From an uncultured Mediterraneibacter sp. (lineage in GTDB: Bacteria; Bacillota; Clostridia; Lachnospirales; Lachnospiraceae): a stretch of DNA of 64,000 nucleotides. Both the position numbers and the translations under genes were made by a program. Shown in pieces: positions 54,560-63,703 of the stretch. Below the pieces are notes generated by a model that was not told the DNA's origin, searched no databases, and saw only the letters and a list, made by a program, of their open reading frames with translations. Numbering within the stretch: position 1 is the first letter of the stretch; each line of letters opens with the position of its first letter. The stretch covers positions 1 to 64,000 of the forward strand of contig NZ_CAKRDI010000014.1 in the NCBI RefSeq assembly GCF_934309415.1, written 5' to 3'.

Positions 54560-55002
54560 TTACAGGAAAGGACCTTTCTGCTATTTAAAGTGTTACCCGG
54601 CCAAGACGTTTTTGAAAAACGGTTATGGCAAATATGATTGCTGCCTTTTTTTCCAGAGCCTGTGATTCCAGGGAACTTTTTGAAGAACGGAAAATTTCAA
54701 CGATAAACGGATACGAAAAATATAGAAATAAATATGCGGTGATTTCCATTTTCCTCAACGATGTTTCAGGTGGCTGTACATCTTATGTACAATATATAAA
54801 ACGTATAGAGAAAAAACTGATAAAAGATTTAAAACGTGTATATCCAGAGATTGAACTGGAGGAAGATGAATATGCAGTAGATGTTTTATTGGATATTTAT
54901 GCAGAACATGAGAATGCCCAGTTTATTTTTATTTTGGATGAATGGGAAGGTGAAATGCTTTCATCCCTTTCTTGTATTTATGCTCTAAATCGGATATACT
55001 AA
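54560..55002 (+). pseudogene. Relic of an AAA-ATPase-like gene (N-terminal domain)
   Basis: From 54625 the frame reads MANMIAAFFSRACDSRELFE and continues to FIFILDEWEGE, matching the N-terminal ATPase domain of PF09820-type proteins. Upstream in the same frame are the P-loop residues TRPRRF and KTVMANM, separated by a TGA where GGA (Gly) is expected, with a further TAA before them. The 3' end runs into a promoter-like block instead of the second half. This is a clear decayed fragment, unrelated in position to the C-terminal relic at 44052. Confidence 0.72.
54972..55000 (+). promoter_or_regulatory. Promoter-like block, copy B
   Basis: TTGTAT, 17 bases, TATACT, overlapping the end of the ATPase relic. 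Its surroundings resemble 51511-51560 (AGCAA(A/G)TTGT follows in both). Confidence 0.5.
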
Positions 55003-55098
55003 GAAGTAGCGATTTACACAGCAAATTGTCGAAAATCTTATATAAAATAGTTATTAGTTCAAACGTCCATCTTCTGTGATAACTAATGAAGCATTATT

Positions 55099-55115
55099 AT
55101 GGGAGTGAACAGTAG
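55099..55115 (+). repeat. End fragment of the GTTACTG repeat family
   Basis: ATGGGAGTGAACAGTAG, equal to the outer end of the copy at 45925-46065 except for the last bases. Only this end remains, 31 bases before the M16C start. Confidence 0.4.
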
Positions 55116-55146
55116 CTATAAATGAAAAAGCAAGGAGAAAGAAAAT

Positions 55147-58074
55147 ATGAGTATATATGATCTGAAGACATATGAAGTAATCCAGACAGAAGATTTATCA
55201 GATCTGAAGTCAGAAGGAATTCTTTTAAAGCATAAGAAGAGTGGGGCAAGAGTGCTTCTTATGTCAAATGATGACGAGAATAAAGTATTTGCCATTGGAT
55301 TCCGTACACCACCGTCTGACAGTACAGGAGTTCCGCATATTATGGAACATTCCGTTCTGTGCGGATCAAAAGAATTCCCGGTAAAAGATCCATTTGTAGA
55401 ACTGGTAAAAGGATCTCTGAATACATTCCTGAATGCAATGACATATCCGGATAAGACAGTTTATCCGGTAGCAAGCTGCAATGACAAGGACTTCCAAAAC
55501 CTGATGCATGTCTACATGGATGCAGTGTTCTATCCGAATATCTATCAGCATGATAAGACATTCCGCCAGGAAGGATGGAGCTACAAACTGGATAACCCGG
55601 ATGGAGAACTGACGATCAGTGGAGTTGTTTACAATGAGATGAAAGGTGCATTCTCTTCTCCGGAAGGAGTGCTTGACCGTGTAGTTCTGAATTCTCTGTT
55701 CCCGGACACAGCCTATGCAGTAGAATCCGGTGGAGATCCGGAAGTGATCCCGGAGCTGACTTATGAGCAGTTCCTTGATTTCCACAGAAAATATTATCAT
55801 CCGTCCAACAGTTATATTTATCTGTACGGTGATATGGATATGGAAGAAAAATTAAAATGGCTGGATGAGAAGTATTTATCAGAATTTGATAATGAGCCAG
55901 TTGATTCCGAGATCCATCTGCAGAAACCATTTACAGAGATGAAAGAAGTGGTGCAGGAGTATTCTATCGCAAGTGAGGAAAGTGAAGAGGATAACACATA
56001 TCTTTCTTATAATAAAGTAGTAGGAACCACACTGGATGAGAAGCTGTATCTTGCATTTGAGATTCTGGACTATGCACTTCTCTCCGCACCGGGTGCACCG
56101 CTGAAGAAAGCGCTGATCGATGCAGGAATCGGAAAAGATGTATCAGGATCTTATGATAACGGAGTTTATCAGCCAATTTTCTCTGTCGTTACAAAGAATG
56201 CAAATGTAGAACAGAAAGAAGAATTTATCAAGGTTATTGAAGATACATTAAAAGATATCGTGAAAAATGGTATCAATAAGAAAGCTCTGCGTGCCGGAAT
56301 CAACTATCACGAGTTCCGTTTCCGTGAGGCAGACTTTGGAAATTATCCGCGTGGTCTGATGTATGGACTGCAGTTATTTGACAGCTGGCTGTATGATGAG
56401 GAAAAACCATTTATTCATATGAAAGCGATCCCAACGTTCGAGTTCTTAAAAGAACAGGTAGAGACAGGATATTTTGAAGAACTGATTCAGAAATATCTGC
56501 TGGATAATACACATGGTTCTATTGTAATCATTAAACCGGAGCGTGGACGTACAGCAAGAATGGATAAAGAGCTTGCAGATAAACTGCAGGCGTATAAAGA
56601 TAGTCTCTCCAAAGAAGAAATTGAGGAACTTGTAAAGGAAACAAAAGAGCTGGAAGAGTATCAGGAAGAAGAATCCGCACCGGAAGATCTGGCAAAGATC
56701 CCGGTACTTGGACGTGAAGATATTTCCAGGGAAATTGCGCCAATTTACAATAAAGAGATGGAGACAAGTGGTGTGAAGATAGTACACCATGAAGTTGAGA
56801 CCAATGGAATCGGCTATGCAACAATGATGTTTGATCTTTCAGAAATTGAAGAAGAACTGCTTCCGTATGCGGGAATCCTTCAGAGCGTACTTGGAATTAT
56901 CAATACAAAGAACTATGAGTATGGTGAATTGTTCAATGAGATCAATGTGCATACCGGTGGAATCGGAACATCTCTGGAACTTTACACAGATGTGACGAAA
57001 GTGAAAGAGAAAGATTTCCGCGCGACATTTGAGATCAAAGGTAAAGCGCTGTATCCGAAGATGGATGTACTGTTCTCTATGATGAGAGAAATCCTGATGG
57101 AATCTGATCTCGGAGATGAGAAGCGTCTGAAAGAGATTTTAGCGATGTTAAAATCCAGACTGCAGATGTCCTTCCTGTCTTCCGGACATACTACGGCAGC
57201 ACTCAGATCACTGTCCTATACTTCTCCGATTGCCAAGTTTAAAGATGATACAGATGGAATCGGTTTCTATGAAGTAGTAAAAGATCTGGAAGAGAACTTT
57301 GATGAGAAGAAAGAGATGCTGATTGCGAATCTGAAGAAGATTGCAGAGAAAATCTTCCGCAAGGACAATCTGATGATCAGCTACACATCTTCTGAGAGCG
57401 GACTTGCACCGATGGAGGAAGCATTTGCAAAGATTGCAGATACACTTCATACAGAAGTAAAAGGCGAAGAGACAAATTGTGTAATTCATTGTGTAAAACG
57501 GAATGAAGGATTCAAGACATCTTCCAAGGTTCAGTATGTGGCAAGAACCGGTAACTTCATTGACGGAGGTGCTGAATATACAGGAGCATTACAGATTCTG
57601 AAAGTGATCTTAAGCTATGATTATCTGTGGCAGAATGTCCGTGTCAAAGGTGGAGCTTATGGATGCATGAGTAACTTTAACCGTATCGGAGAAGGATATC
57701 TGGTATCTTACCGTGATCCGAATCTTGAGAAAACAATGGAAATCTACGAAGGAGTTGTTGATTATCTGAAAAACTTCAATGTAGATGACAGAGATATGAA
57801 TAAGTTCATCATTGGAACAATCAGTAATATTGACCGTCCGATGAATCCGGCTGCAAAAGGTGCAAGATCTATGAATCTTTATATGAATCACGTATCAGCA
57901 GAAATGATCAAGAAGGAAAGAAATCAGATCCTGGATGCACAGCAGGCAGATATCCGCGCACTGGCAGGAGTACTTCAGGCAGTACTGGATGCCGGAGAAC
58001 TCTGTGTCATCGGAAGTGAAGAGAAGATTGAAGAACAGAAAGAGATGTTTATGGAAGTGAAGACGCTTTCTTAA
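55147..58074 (+). CDS. M16C-family zinc metallopeptidase (presequence protease/insulinase-like)
   Basis: A 975-residue peptidase with the full four-domain M16C length. The inverted zinc motif is HIMEH at 64-68 (H-x-x-E-H), with the third ligand expected in the NEMKGAFSSPEG region near 160. The YHPSNSYIYLYGD and later GGAYGCMSNFN segments are typical. It would degrade small peptides in the cytoplasm; there is no signal peptide. RBS AAGGAGAAAG. Upstream of era, as in many Lachnospiraceae. Confidence 0.92.
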   Translation: MSIYDLKTYEVIQTEDLSDLKSEGILLKHKKSGARVLLMSNDDENKVFAIGFRTPPSDSTGVPHIMEHSVLCGSKEFPVKDPFVELVKGSLNTFLNAMTYPDKTVYPVASCNDKDFQNLMHVYMDAVFYPNIYQHDKTFRQEGWSYKLDNPDGELTISGVVYNEMKGAFSSPEGVLDRVVLNSLFPDTAYAVESGGDPEVIPELTYEQFLDFHRKYYHPSNSYIYLYGDMDMEEKLKWLDEKYLSEFDNEPVDSEIHLQKPFTEMKEVVQEYSIASEESEEDNTYLSYNKVVGTTLDEKLYLAFEILDYALLSAPGAPLKKALIDAGIGKDVSGSYDNGVYQPIFSVVTKNANVEQKEEFIKVIEDTLKDIVKNGINKKALRAGINYHEFRFREADFGNYPRGLMYGLQLFDSWLYDEEKPFIHMKAIPTFEFLKEQVETGYFEELIQKYLLDNTHGSIVIIKPERGRTARMDKELADKLQAYKDSLSKEEIEELVKETKELEEYQEEESAPEDLAKIPVLGREDISREIAPIYNKEMETSGVKIVHHEVETNGIGYATMMFDLSEIEEELLPYAGILQSVLGIINTKNYEYGELFNEINVHTGGIGTSLELYTDVTKVKEKDFRATFEIKGKALYPKMDVLFSMMREILMESDLGDEKRLKEILAMLKSRLQMSFLSSGHTTAALRSLSYTSPIAKFKDDTDGIGFYEVVKDLEENFDEKKEMLIANLKKIAEKIFRKDNLMISYTSSESGLAPMEEAFAKIADTLHTEVKGEETNCVIHCVKRNEGFKTSSKVQYVARTGNFIDGGAEYTGALQILKVILSYDYLWQNVRVKGGAYGCMSNFNRIGEGYLVSYRDPNLEKTMEIYEGVVDYLKNFNVDDRDMNKFIIGTISNIDRPMNPAAKGARSMNLYMNHVSAEMIKKERNQILDAQQADIRALAGVLQAVLDAGELCVIGSEEKIEEQKEMFMEVKTLS

Positions 58075-58271
58075 TGTAGCTTATGTTCATAGTAATTGGT
58101 TGTGAAGATGAACATGTAGAAGATAGCTATGTGGGAAACGCCAGACAGGCTCTGGTCAGTTTAAATAATTAAAGTTGATTAACACTGGTTGGAATATGTT
58201 CTGAAATACAAGACAGAAAAGAAGAGGTTTCGCAGAAAATGTGAATCTCTTCTGATAAGAAAGGAAATTAT

Positions 58272-59171
58272 ATGCAGGAAAATTTTAAATCCGGATTTGT
58301 CACATTAATCGGAAGACCGAATGTGGGAAAATCTACTTTGATGAATCGTCTGATCGGACAGAAGATCGCGATCACATCGAATAAACCGCAGACAACAAGA
58401 AACAGAATTCAGACAGTACTTACTACTGAAGAAGGACAGATCGTATTTGTAGATACACCTGGTATTCATAAAGCTAAGAATAAGCTTGGTGAATATATGG
58501 TAAATATCGCAGAGCGTTCTCTGAATGAAGTGGATGTAGTACTCTGGCTGGTAGAGCCGTCTACCTTTATCGGAGCTGGTGAAAAGCATATTATTGAACA
58601 GCTCAAAAAGGTGAAGACACCGGTCATTCTTGTAATCAACAAAATCGATATGGTGAAGAAAGAAGAGATTCTTACTTTTATCGATGCATATCGCAGGGAA
58701 TATGATTTTGCTGAGATTGTTCCGGTATCAGCGAGAAGCGGAGACAATACAGATGAACTTGTAAAGGTGATTCTGAAATATCTTCCGTATGGTCCGCAGT
58801 TCTATGATGAAGATACTGTGACTGACCAGCCGGAACGTCAGATTGTTGCAGAAATCATTCGTGAGAAAGCACTGCACAGTCTGAATGAAGAGATTCCGCA
58901 CGGAATTGCGGTTGCAATAGACCAGATGAAAATGAACCGAAAAGTATGCCACATTGATGCAACGATTATCTGTGAGAGAGATTCACACAAAGGAATTATT
59001 ATTGGAAAACAGGGAAGCATGTTGAAAAAGATCGGAAGTACTGCAAGATATGAGATTGAGCGCATGCTGGACTGTAAAGTGAATTTGAAGCTGTGGGTGA
59101 AAGTTCAGAAGAACTGGAGAGACAGCGATTATATGATGAAAAATTTTGGATACCGGGAAGACGAAATGTAA
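58272..59171 (+). CDS. era: GTPase Era
   Basis: Ribosome-assembly GTPase binding 16S rRNA, 299 residues. G1 GRPNVGKS at 14-21, G3 DTPGIH, G4 NKID, and a C-terminal KH domain with IIIGKQGSMLKKIG. RBS AGAAAGGAAA. A strong terminator follows directly. In related Firmicutes era is followed by yqzL and recO; here about 4.3 kb of phospholipid genes and repeats intervene. Confidence 0.95.
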   Translation: MQENFKSGFVTLIGRPNVGKSTLMNRLIGQKIAITSNKPQTTRNRIQTVLTTEEGQIVFVDTPGIHKAKNKLGEYMVNIAERSLNEVDVVLWLVEPSTFIGAGEKHIIEQLKKVKTPVILVINKIDMVKKEEILTFIDAYRREYDFAEIVPVSARSGDNTDELVKVILKYLPYGPQFYDEDTVTDQPERQIVAEIIREKALHSLNEEIPHGIAVAIDQMKMNRKVCHIDATIICERDSHKGIIIGKQGSMLKKIGSTARYEIERMLDCKVNLKLWVKVQKNWRDSDYMMKNFGYREDEM

Positions 59172-59210
59172 TTCCGACGCTGCATTTGATTTAAATCTGA
59201 AGAATTTCTA

Positions 59211-59253
59211 AAGAAAAAAGTGCTGTTCCTTAAAGAATGGCACTTTTTCTTTT
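59211..59253 (+). terminator. Intrinsic terminator after era
   Basis: AAGAAAAAAGTGC / GCACTTTTTCTTTT stem with a T-rich 3' arm. Confidence 0.8.
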
Positions 59254-59319
59254 AAGAAATGCCAAAGTCTATTGTTATTCTGAAATTATGAGATAGAATG
59301 ATATAAGACTCTAAGAAGA

Positions 59320-59538
59320 AATAATATGATACCAGTGTCAAAAGGTCAAAAAGCCGTTCGTGTTTACACGATAAGGCTTTTGAACTTGGGACACGCCAAA
59401 CATGAGAAAGTAGCGATTTACGCAGTAAATCAGCGGATTTCGAATGTTTGCAGGATTGCGGGAGCAGCATAGCTGCGGAGCAATCCGGGGTATCAAATGA
59501 GTGGCAAAAGACCTTTTGACACTCATATCATAATATTA
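59320..59538. mobile_element. 219-bp non-coding element with 28-bp terminal inverted repeats
   Basis: The left end ATAATATGATACCAGTGTCA (then AAAGGTC) and the right end, read on the minus strand AATATTATGATATGAGTGTC (then AAAAGGTC), agree at about 25 of 28 positions. Inside are further palindromes: AAAAGCC...GGCTTTT, ATTTACGCAGTAAAT and GATTGCGGGAGCAGC...GCGGAGCAATC. No protein-coding capacity. A partial copy is at 47710-47846. It lies between the era terminator and the PAP2 gene and may supply sequence to the latter's leader. Confidence 0.8.
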
Positions 59539-59556
59539 GAGAAGGATGTATAGGTA

Positions 59557-60249
59557 TTGCTGAAAGAAATCAGGAAAATGAACTGGAAGAAAAGAATAGA
59601 GATCCTGTTGCCACTGGCAATTACATTTCTTGTGAATTCAGTTGTATACTGGGGAGCTCCCAGATTGACAGGTGACAGGAAATTTCATGATCTGTCACTT
59701 CCTGTGGATTCACAAGTACCGCTGATGCCGGTGTTTCTTATCATCTATTTTGGTTGTTATATTTTCTGGATTGTGAATTATGTGATTGTCGCCTTGCGGG
59801 AAGAGAAAAAGAAATATCAATTTTTTACAGCTGATTTTTACGCACGAATTGTCTGCCTGTTGTTTTTTGTATTTTTTCCAACGACGAATACACGGCCAGA
59901 ACTTGCAGGAGATGGAATCTTCATACAGGGAATGCGATTTTTATATCAGGTAGATGCACCGGTGAATCTTTTCCCATCAATTCATTGTATGGCAAGCTGG
60001 TTCTGCTGCATAGGATTAAGAGGGGATGAACGGATACCGGGATGGTATAAATGGATATCAAAGGTGATTGCTGTGATGGTATTTGTTTCAACACTTGCGA
60101 CAAAGCAGCATGTGTTTGTAGATATAATTGGCGGAGTTGCAGTGGCAGAGGCTACATGGTTTGTGAGTTGCCATACGAATGGATGGAAGATTTATCAAAA
60201 AATGGTATGTATGTTATCGAAGAAATTTGAAGACCAAATAAAACATTAA
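59557..60249 (+). CDS. PAP2-family membrane phosphatase
   Basis: A 230-residue protein with six predicted helices. Catalytic PAP2 motifs are PSIHCMASW (about 142-150) and a later KQHVFVDIIGG with His and Asp. It probably removes phosphate from a lipid intermediate. It opens a block with a flippase-like protein, pssA and psd, so phosphatidylglycerophosphate or a related lipid phosphate is a reasonable guess. The start is either TTG 59557 or ATG 59578; neither has a strong ribosome binding site, and the gene begins 20 bases after a repeat element. Confidence 0.78.
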   Translation: MLKEIRKMNWKKRIEILLPLAITFLVNSVVYWGAPRLTGDRKFHDLSLPVDSQVPLMPVFLIIYFGCYIFWIVNYVIVALREEKKKYQFFTADFYARIVCLLFFVFFPTTNTRPELAGDGIFIQGMRFLYQVDAPVNLFPSIHCMASWFCCIGLRGDERIPGWYKWISKVIAVMVFVSTLATKQHVFVDIIGGVAVAEATWFVSCHTNGWKIYQKMVCMLSKKFEDQIKH

Positions 60250-60333
60250 AATACGTAAGAAAGCAGGCAGTTGCAGACACATCTTAATATAAAAAAGAAA
60301 TTAAGATAAAGATATAATCAGGAAAAGAAAAGC

Positions 60334-61404
60334 ATGGAAAATAAAAGGAAAATGATCTTCAATGTTTTGTTTCTGCTGTTAGTATTTGCTGGAACAATTT
60401 ATGGCGTATTCCATGGAGAAGATCTTGGGGAAATAGTAAAAATATTAAAAACAGTGAATTTATGGTGGTTGCTTCCGGGGGTTGCCTGCGTAGTTATCTT
60501 CATCTGGGGAGAATCCATCATTATATTCTATATGATGCATACACTGGGAATCCATCTGAAGAAATGGACCTGTTTTTTATTTTCTTCCGTGGGATTTTTC
60601 TTCAGTTGTATTACGCCGTCGGCATCAGGAGGTCAGCCGGCGCAGATCTATTATATGAAAAAAGAGAAAATACCGATTCCGGTATCAACACTTGTACTGA
60701 TGATTGTCACGATTACTTACAAGCTGGTGTTGGTTGTGATCGGAGTTGCGCTGACGCTTTTCGGGCAGGGATTTATAAGAGAACATTTATATAATATCCG
60801 GCATATTTTTTATCTTGGAACTGGACTGAATGTGTTCTGTGTGACTTCCATGTTGATTCTGGTATTTCATCCGGTGCTTGCACGTGCGATTCTTGTAAAA
60901 GGAATGGAATTATTGGACAAAATGCATCTGATGCGGCATAAAACTTCCAGATTGGAAAAATTAAATGCATCCATGGATCAGTACCGGGCGACAGCGGTAT
61001 ATCTGAAAGACCATATGATGGTGCTGGTCAATGTATTTGCAATCACGATATTTCAGAGATTTGCATTATTTACAGCGACCTGGTTCGTCTACAAGGCATT
61101 CGGACTGTCCGGAATGAACGCAGCAGTGGTCATCCTTCTGCAGTCAGTAATTTCGGTATCGGTAGATATGCTTCCTCTTCCGGGAGGAATGGGAATCAGT
61201 GAAAAACTGTTCCTGATGATTTTTGTTCCGGTATTTGGAAGCAAACTGCTGCTTCCGGGAATGATCTTAAGCAGAGGTCTTGGTTATTATACGGAATTAT
61301 TTATCAGTGCCATACTGACAATCGTGGCGAATTTTACAATCGGACGTAACAGAAAAAGTAAAGAAGAGAAAAGCATAAGAAAACAGGGGGAAATAAAATG
61401 TTAG
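60334..61404 (+). CDS. Flippase-like membrane protein (UPF0104 / lysylphosphatidylglycerol synthase transmembrane family)
   Basis: A 356-residue polytopic protein with about eight helices. Family segments: SVGFFFSCITPSASGGQPAQ, YYMKKEKIP, and LLPGMILSRGLGYYTELFIS near the end. It has only the membrane half of MprF-like proteins, with no aminoacyl-transferase domain. Lipid movement across the membrane is the inferred role. It overlaps pssA by 7 bases. Confidence 0.82.
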   Translation: MENKRKMIFNVLFLLLVFAGTIYGVFHGEDLGEIVKILKTVNLWWLLPGVACVVIFIWGESIIIFYMMHTLGIHLKKWTCFLFSSVGFFFSCITPSASGGQPAQIYYMKKEKIPIPVSTLVLMIVTITYKLVLVVIGVALTLFGQGFIREHLYNIRHIFYLGTGLNVFCVTSMLILVFHPVLARAILVKGMELLDKMHLMRHKTSRLEKLNASMDQYRATAVYLKDHMMVLVNVFAITIFQRFALFTATWFVYKAFGLSGMNAAVVILLQSVISVSVDMLPLPGGMGISEKLFLMIFVPVFGSKLLLPGMILSRGLGYYTELFISAILTIVANFTIGRNRKSKEEKSIRKQGEIKC

Positions 61405-62021
61405 GGGTTTACGATTATACAGTGGTACTTACATATATCAGTCTGATGATTTCCATCGGGGGCATGATGCTGGCACTGAACGGACATCTGGATCTGGCGG
61501 TTCTTTGCCTTGCACTGTCAGGGCTGTGTGATATGTTTGACGGGAAAATAGCAAGGACGAAGAAAGACCGGACAGAACAGGAAAAGAGATTTGGAATTCA
61601 GATTGATTCTTTATGTGATATAGTCTGTTTTGGTGTCGGACCTGCACTGATCTGTTATTGTATGGGAATGAAAGGTGTGATCGGAATTGCAATTCTTATG
61701 TTTTATGTGCTGGCAGGACTGATCCGACTTGCATGGTTTAATGTGACAGAGGAATGCAGACAGAGCGAGACCGATGAAAAAAGAGAGTGTTATCAGGGAC
61801 TTCCAATTACATCGATGGCGATCGCACTTCCAATTGTAGTTGTGTTCCGTCCATTTTTAAAATGTGATTTCAGGATCGCGCTGCATGCAGTTGTGTTGCT
61901 GATCGGAATTCTTTTTATTACAAATTTTAAACTGCGGAAACCGAAGAATTCTACATTGGCTGTGCTTGTTGGAATTGTGTCGGCAGCAGTTTTGTGGACT
62001 TTGAAATGCAGATTTCTCTAA
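61398..62021 (+). CDS. pssA: CDP-diacylglycerol-serine O-phosphatidyltransferase
   Basis: A 207-residue CDP-alcohol phosphatidyltransferase making phosphatidylserine. The signature runs Asp45-x-x-Asp48-Gly49 ... Ala52-Arg53 ... Gly66 ... Asp70 ... Asp74 (CDMFDGKIAR then FGIQIDSLCD). About six helices. The psd gene about 200 bases downstream would decarboxylate its product, giving phosphatidylethanolamine. RBS CAGGGGGAAA. Confidence 0.9.
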   Translation: MLGVYDYTVVLTYISLMISIGGMMLALNGHLDLAVLCLALSGLCDMFDGKIARTKKDRTEQEKRFGIQIDSLCDIVCFGVGPALICYCMGMKGVIGIAILMFYVLAGLIRLAWFNVTEECRQSETDEKRECYQGLPITSMAIALPIVVVFRPFLKCDFRIALHAVVLLIGILFITNFKLRKPKNSTLAVLVGIVSAAVLWTLKCRFL

Positions 62022-62237
62022 GTAACATACAGGATCATGAAAGATAGAACGGATATAATTTATAAGATAAAAGTGAAATATAAATTACGGATTTCCAGGT
62101 ATGTAACTTAGACAATAGGATAAATACAATATATATATTATAAACATCAATTTGGCGTATTCTGAGAAAAACTATAGAGATTGGGTGGATAAGTCTTGAT
62201 AAATTAGATCGGAAAGAGGAAAATGGAGGGAAAAGAA

Positions 62238-63110
62238 ATGTACTATGTGGACAGAGATGGAATAGGAATGGAAAAGAGTACAGGACAGGATAAGATGCTT
62301 TCATTCCTGTATGGGCATACATTGACCAGAATGATGTTGAAACCGCTTCTGGCTCCAAAAGTGTCACGTACAGTTGGAGGACTGATGGACAGCAGAATTT
62401 CAAAGGTTTTGATTCCTTCATTTATCAGAAACAATCATATTGATCTTTCATTATATGAAGAAAGAGAATATCAATCTTATAACGATTTCTTTACGAGAAA
62501 AATTAAAGCGAAAGAGCGTCCGACAGACAGAAGAAAAGAAGTACTGATTAGTCCGTGCGATGGGAAAGCAACAGTCTGTCCGATCAAAAAAGACGGAATC
62601 TTTCATATCAAACAGACAGAGTATACGGTAAAGAGTCTTTTACAAGACGAAAAGATAGCGGAGAGATATTACGGTGGAACAGCATATATTCTCCGACTTA
62701 CTGTGGATGATTATCACAGATATTGTTATGTGGCAGACGGAATCAAGTCTCCCCAGCGTAAGATTCAGGGAGTGTTTCATACTGTAAATCCGGTAGCGAA
62801 TGATCATGTGCCGATTTACAAGATGAACACAAGAGAATATTGCCTTTTAAAGACCGAAGAATTTGGTACGGTTTTGATGATGGAAGTAGGTGCGTTGATG
62901 GTTGGCAAAATTAACAACCATGATCAGGGCCGTGCAATGGTTCTACGGGGAGAAGAAAAGGGAATGTTTGAATTTGGTGGCTCAACAGTTGTTCTTATGA
63001 CAGAACCGGGAAAAGTGGAAGTGGATCAGGAGCTGCTTCAGAACAGTGAGAAAGGGTATGAGACGCTGGTGAAGATGGGAGAGAAGATTGGAAGGTGTTT
63101 GCAGCTATGA
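62238..63110 (+). CDS. psd: Phosphatidylserine decarboxylase proenzyme
   Basis: A 290-residue pyruvoyl enzyme making phosphatidylethanolamine. The self-cleavage motif GGST is at 247-250 (cut between Gly248 and Ser249, expected to form the pyruvoyl group). LTVDDYHRYCY and NHDQGRAMVLRGEEKG are also typical. GGAGG before ATG 62238 makes it a better start than 62223. The final codons and the TGA stop (GCAGCTATGA) overlap a repeat element, so the C-terminus may have been altered by its insertion. The 62022-62237 gap holds an AT-rich promoter-like stretch only. Confidence 0.9.
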   Translation: MYYVDRDGIGMEKSTGQDKMLSFLYGHTLTRMMLKPLLAPKVSRTVGGLMDSRISKVLIPSFIRNNHIDLSLYEEREYQSYNDFFTRKIKAKERPTDRRKEVLISPCDGKATVCPIKKDGIFHIKQTEYTVKSLLQDEKIAERYYGGTAYILRLTVDDYHRYCYVADGIKSPQRKIQGVFHTVNPVANDHVPIYKMNTREYCLLKTEEFGTVLMMEVGALMVGKINNHDQGRAMVLRGEEKGMFEFGGSTVVLMTEPGKVEVDQELLQNSEKGYETLVKMGEKIGRCLQL

Positions 63111-63220
63111 GGATGCACGTATTGTCTTGAATGTATCTCGCCCATCGCCAAAGGCGATTCTAAATGGCGAGATACATTACTGTTTACAGCTATGCTGTGA
63201 ACAGTAATGTGAACAGTAAC
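63103..63220 (+). mobile_element. 142-bp-class repeat element, copy 4, lacking one end
   Basis: It starts within P1 at AGCTATGAGGATGCACGT, has an intact P2 (GTATCTCGCC ... GGCGAGATAC) and a P3 hairpin whose outermost pair is changed on both arms (ATTACTG ... CAGTAAT), then an extra GTGAACAGTAAC. The first 8 bases are also the end of psd. Confidence 0.75.
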
Positions 63221-63277
63221 ACACTCAGGGATAAAATAGCAACAGAGGTTCACAAAATAAGAAAATAATGTTATGAT

Positions 63278-63341
63278 AAATGCCAGTGTGGATGATGGAT
63301 CAAGGTAAGGTGGTTGATACAGAGTCTTACTGGCATTTTTT
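63278..63341 (+). terminator. Terminator-like hairpin before the YqzL-like gene
   Basis: AAATGCCAGT / ACTGGCATTT stem with a long (41-base) loop and a T run. Likely ends the psd transcript. Confidence 0.6.
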
Positions 63342-63472
63342 GCAAAGTATATCTTACATTGGAATCGGGAAATCTAAGTGTATATCGTTTTCATTCTCAG
63401 ATAGATTTTTGAAAGAATGAACAGAAATAATAACAGGGAAAGAGCAGGAAATACACAGGACGAGGTGACACG

Positions 63473-63703
63473 ATGCAGGAGATATACTGGAATCAATTTC
63501 TAATGACAGGAAAAATAGAAGATTATCTAAGCTACAGAGCAGAAGATGATCTGGATGAAGAGAATCAAGAGATAGAGCAAGATCAGACAAAGCAGAAGTG
63601 TAGAGATACAACAGATGCTGATAATAGTAGAAAGAAGGCGCAAAGTGAATCAGATCGTACTGACAGGAATGGTGCTTGCGGCAGCACCGGTAGGGGAATA
63701 TGA
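63473..63703 (+). CDS. YqzL-like small protein
   Basis: A 76-residue product. Its first 24 residues (MQEIYWNQFLMTGKIEDYLS and on) resemble Bacillus YqzL, which has a Trp...Phe...TG-x-I-x-x-YL pattern. The rest is a polar, acidic-to-basic tail without recognisable features that overlaps the start of recO in another frame. RBS GACGAGGTGA. Position just before recO is the same as yqzL in Bacillus, which supports the call. Confidence 0.62.
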   Translation: MQEIYWNQFLMTGKIEDYLSYRAEDDLDEENQEIEQDQTKQKCRDTTDADNSRKKAQSESDRTDRNGACGSTGRGI

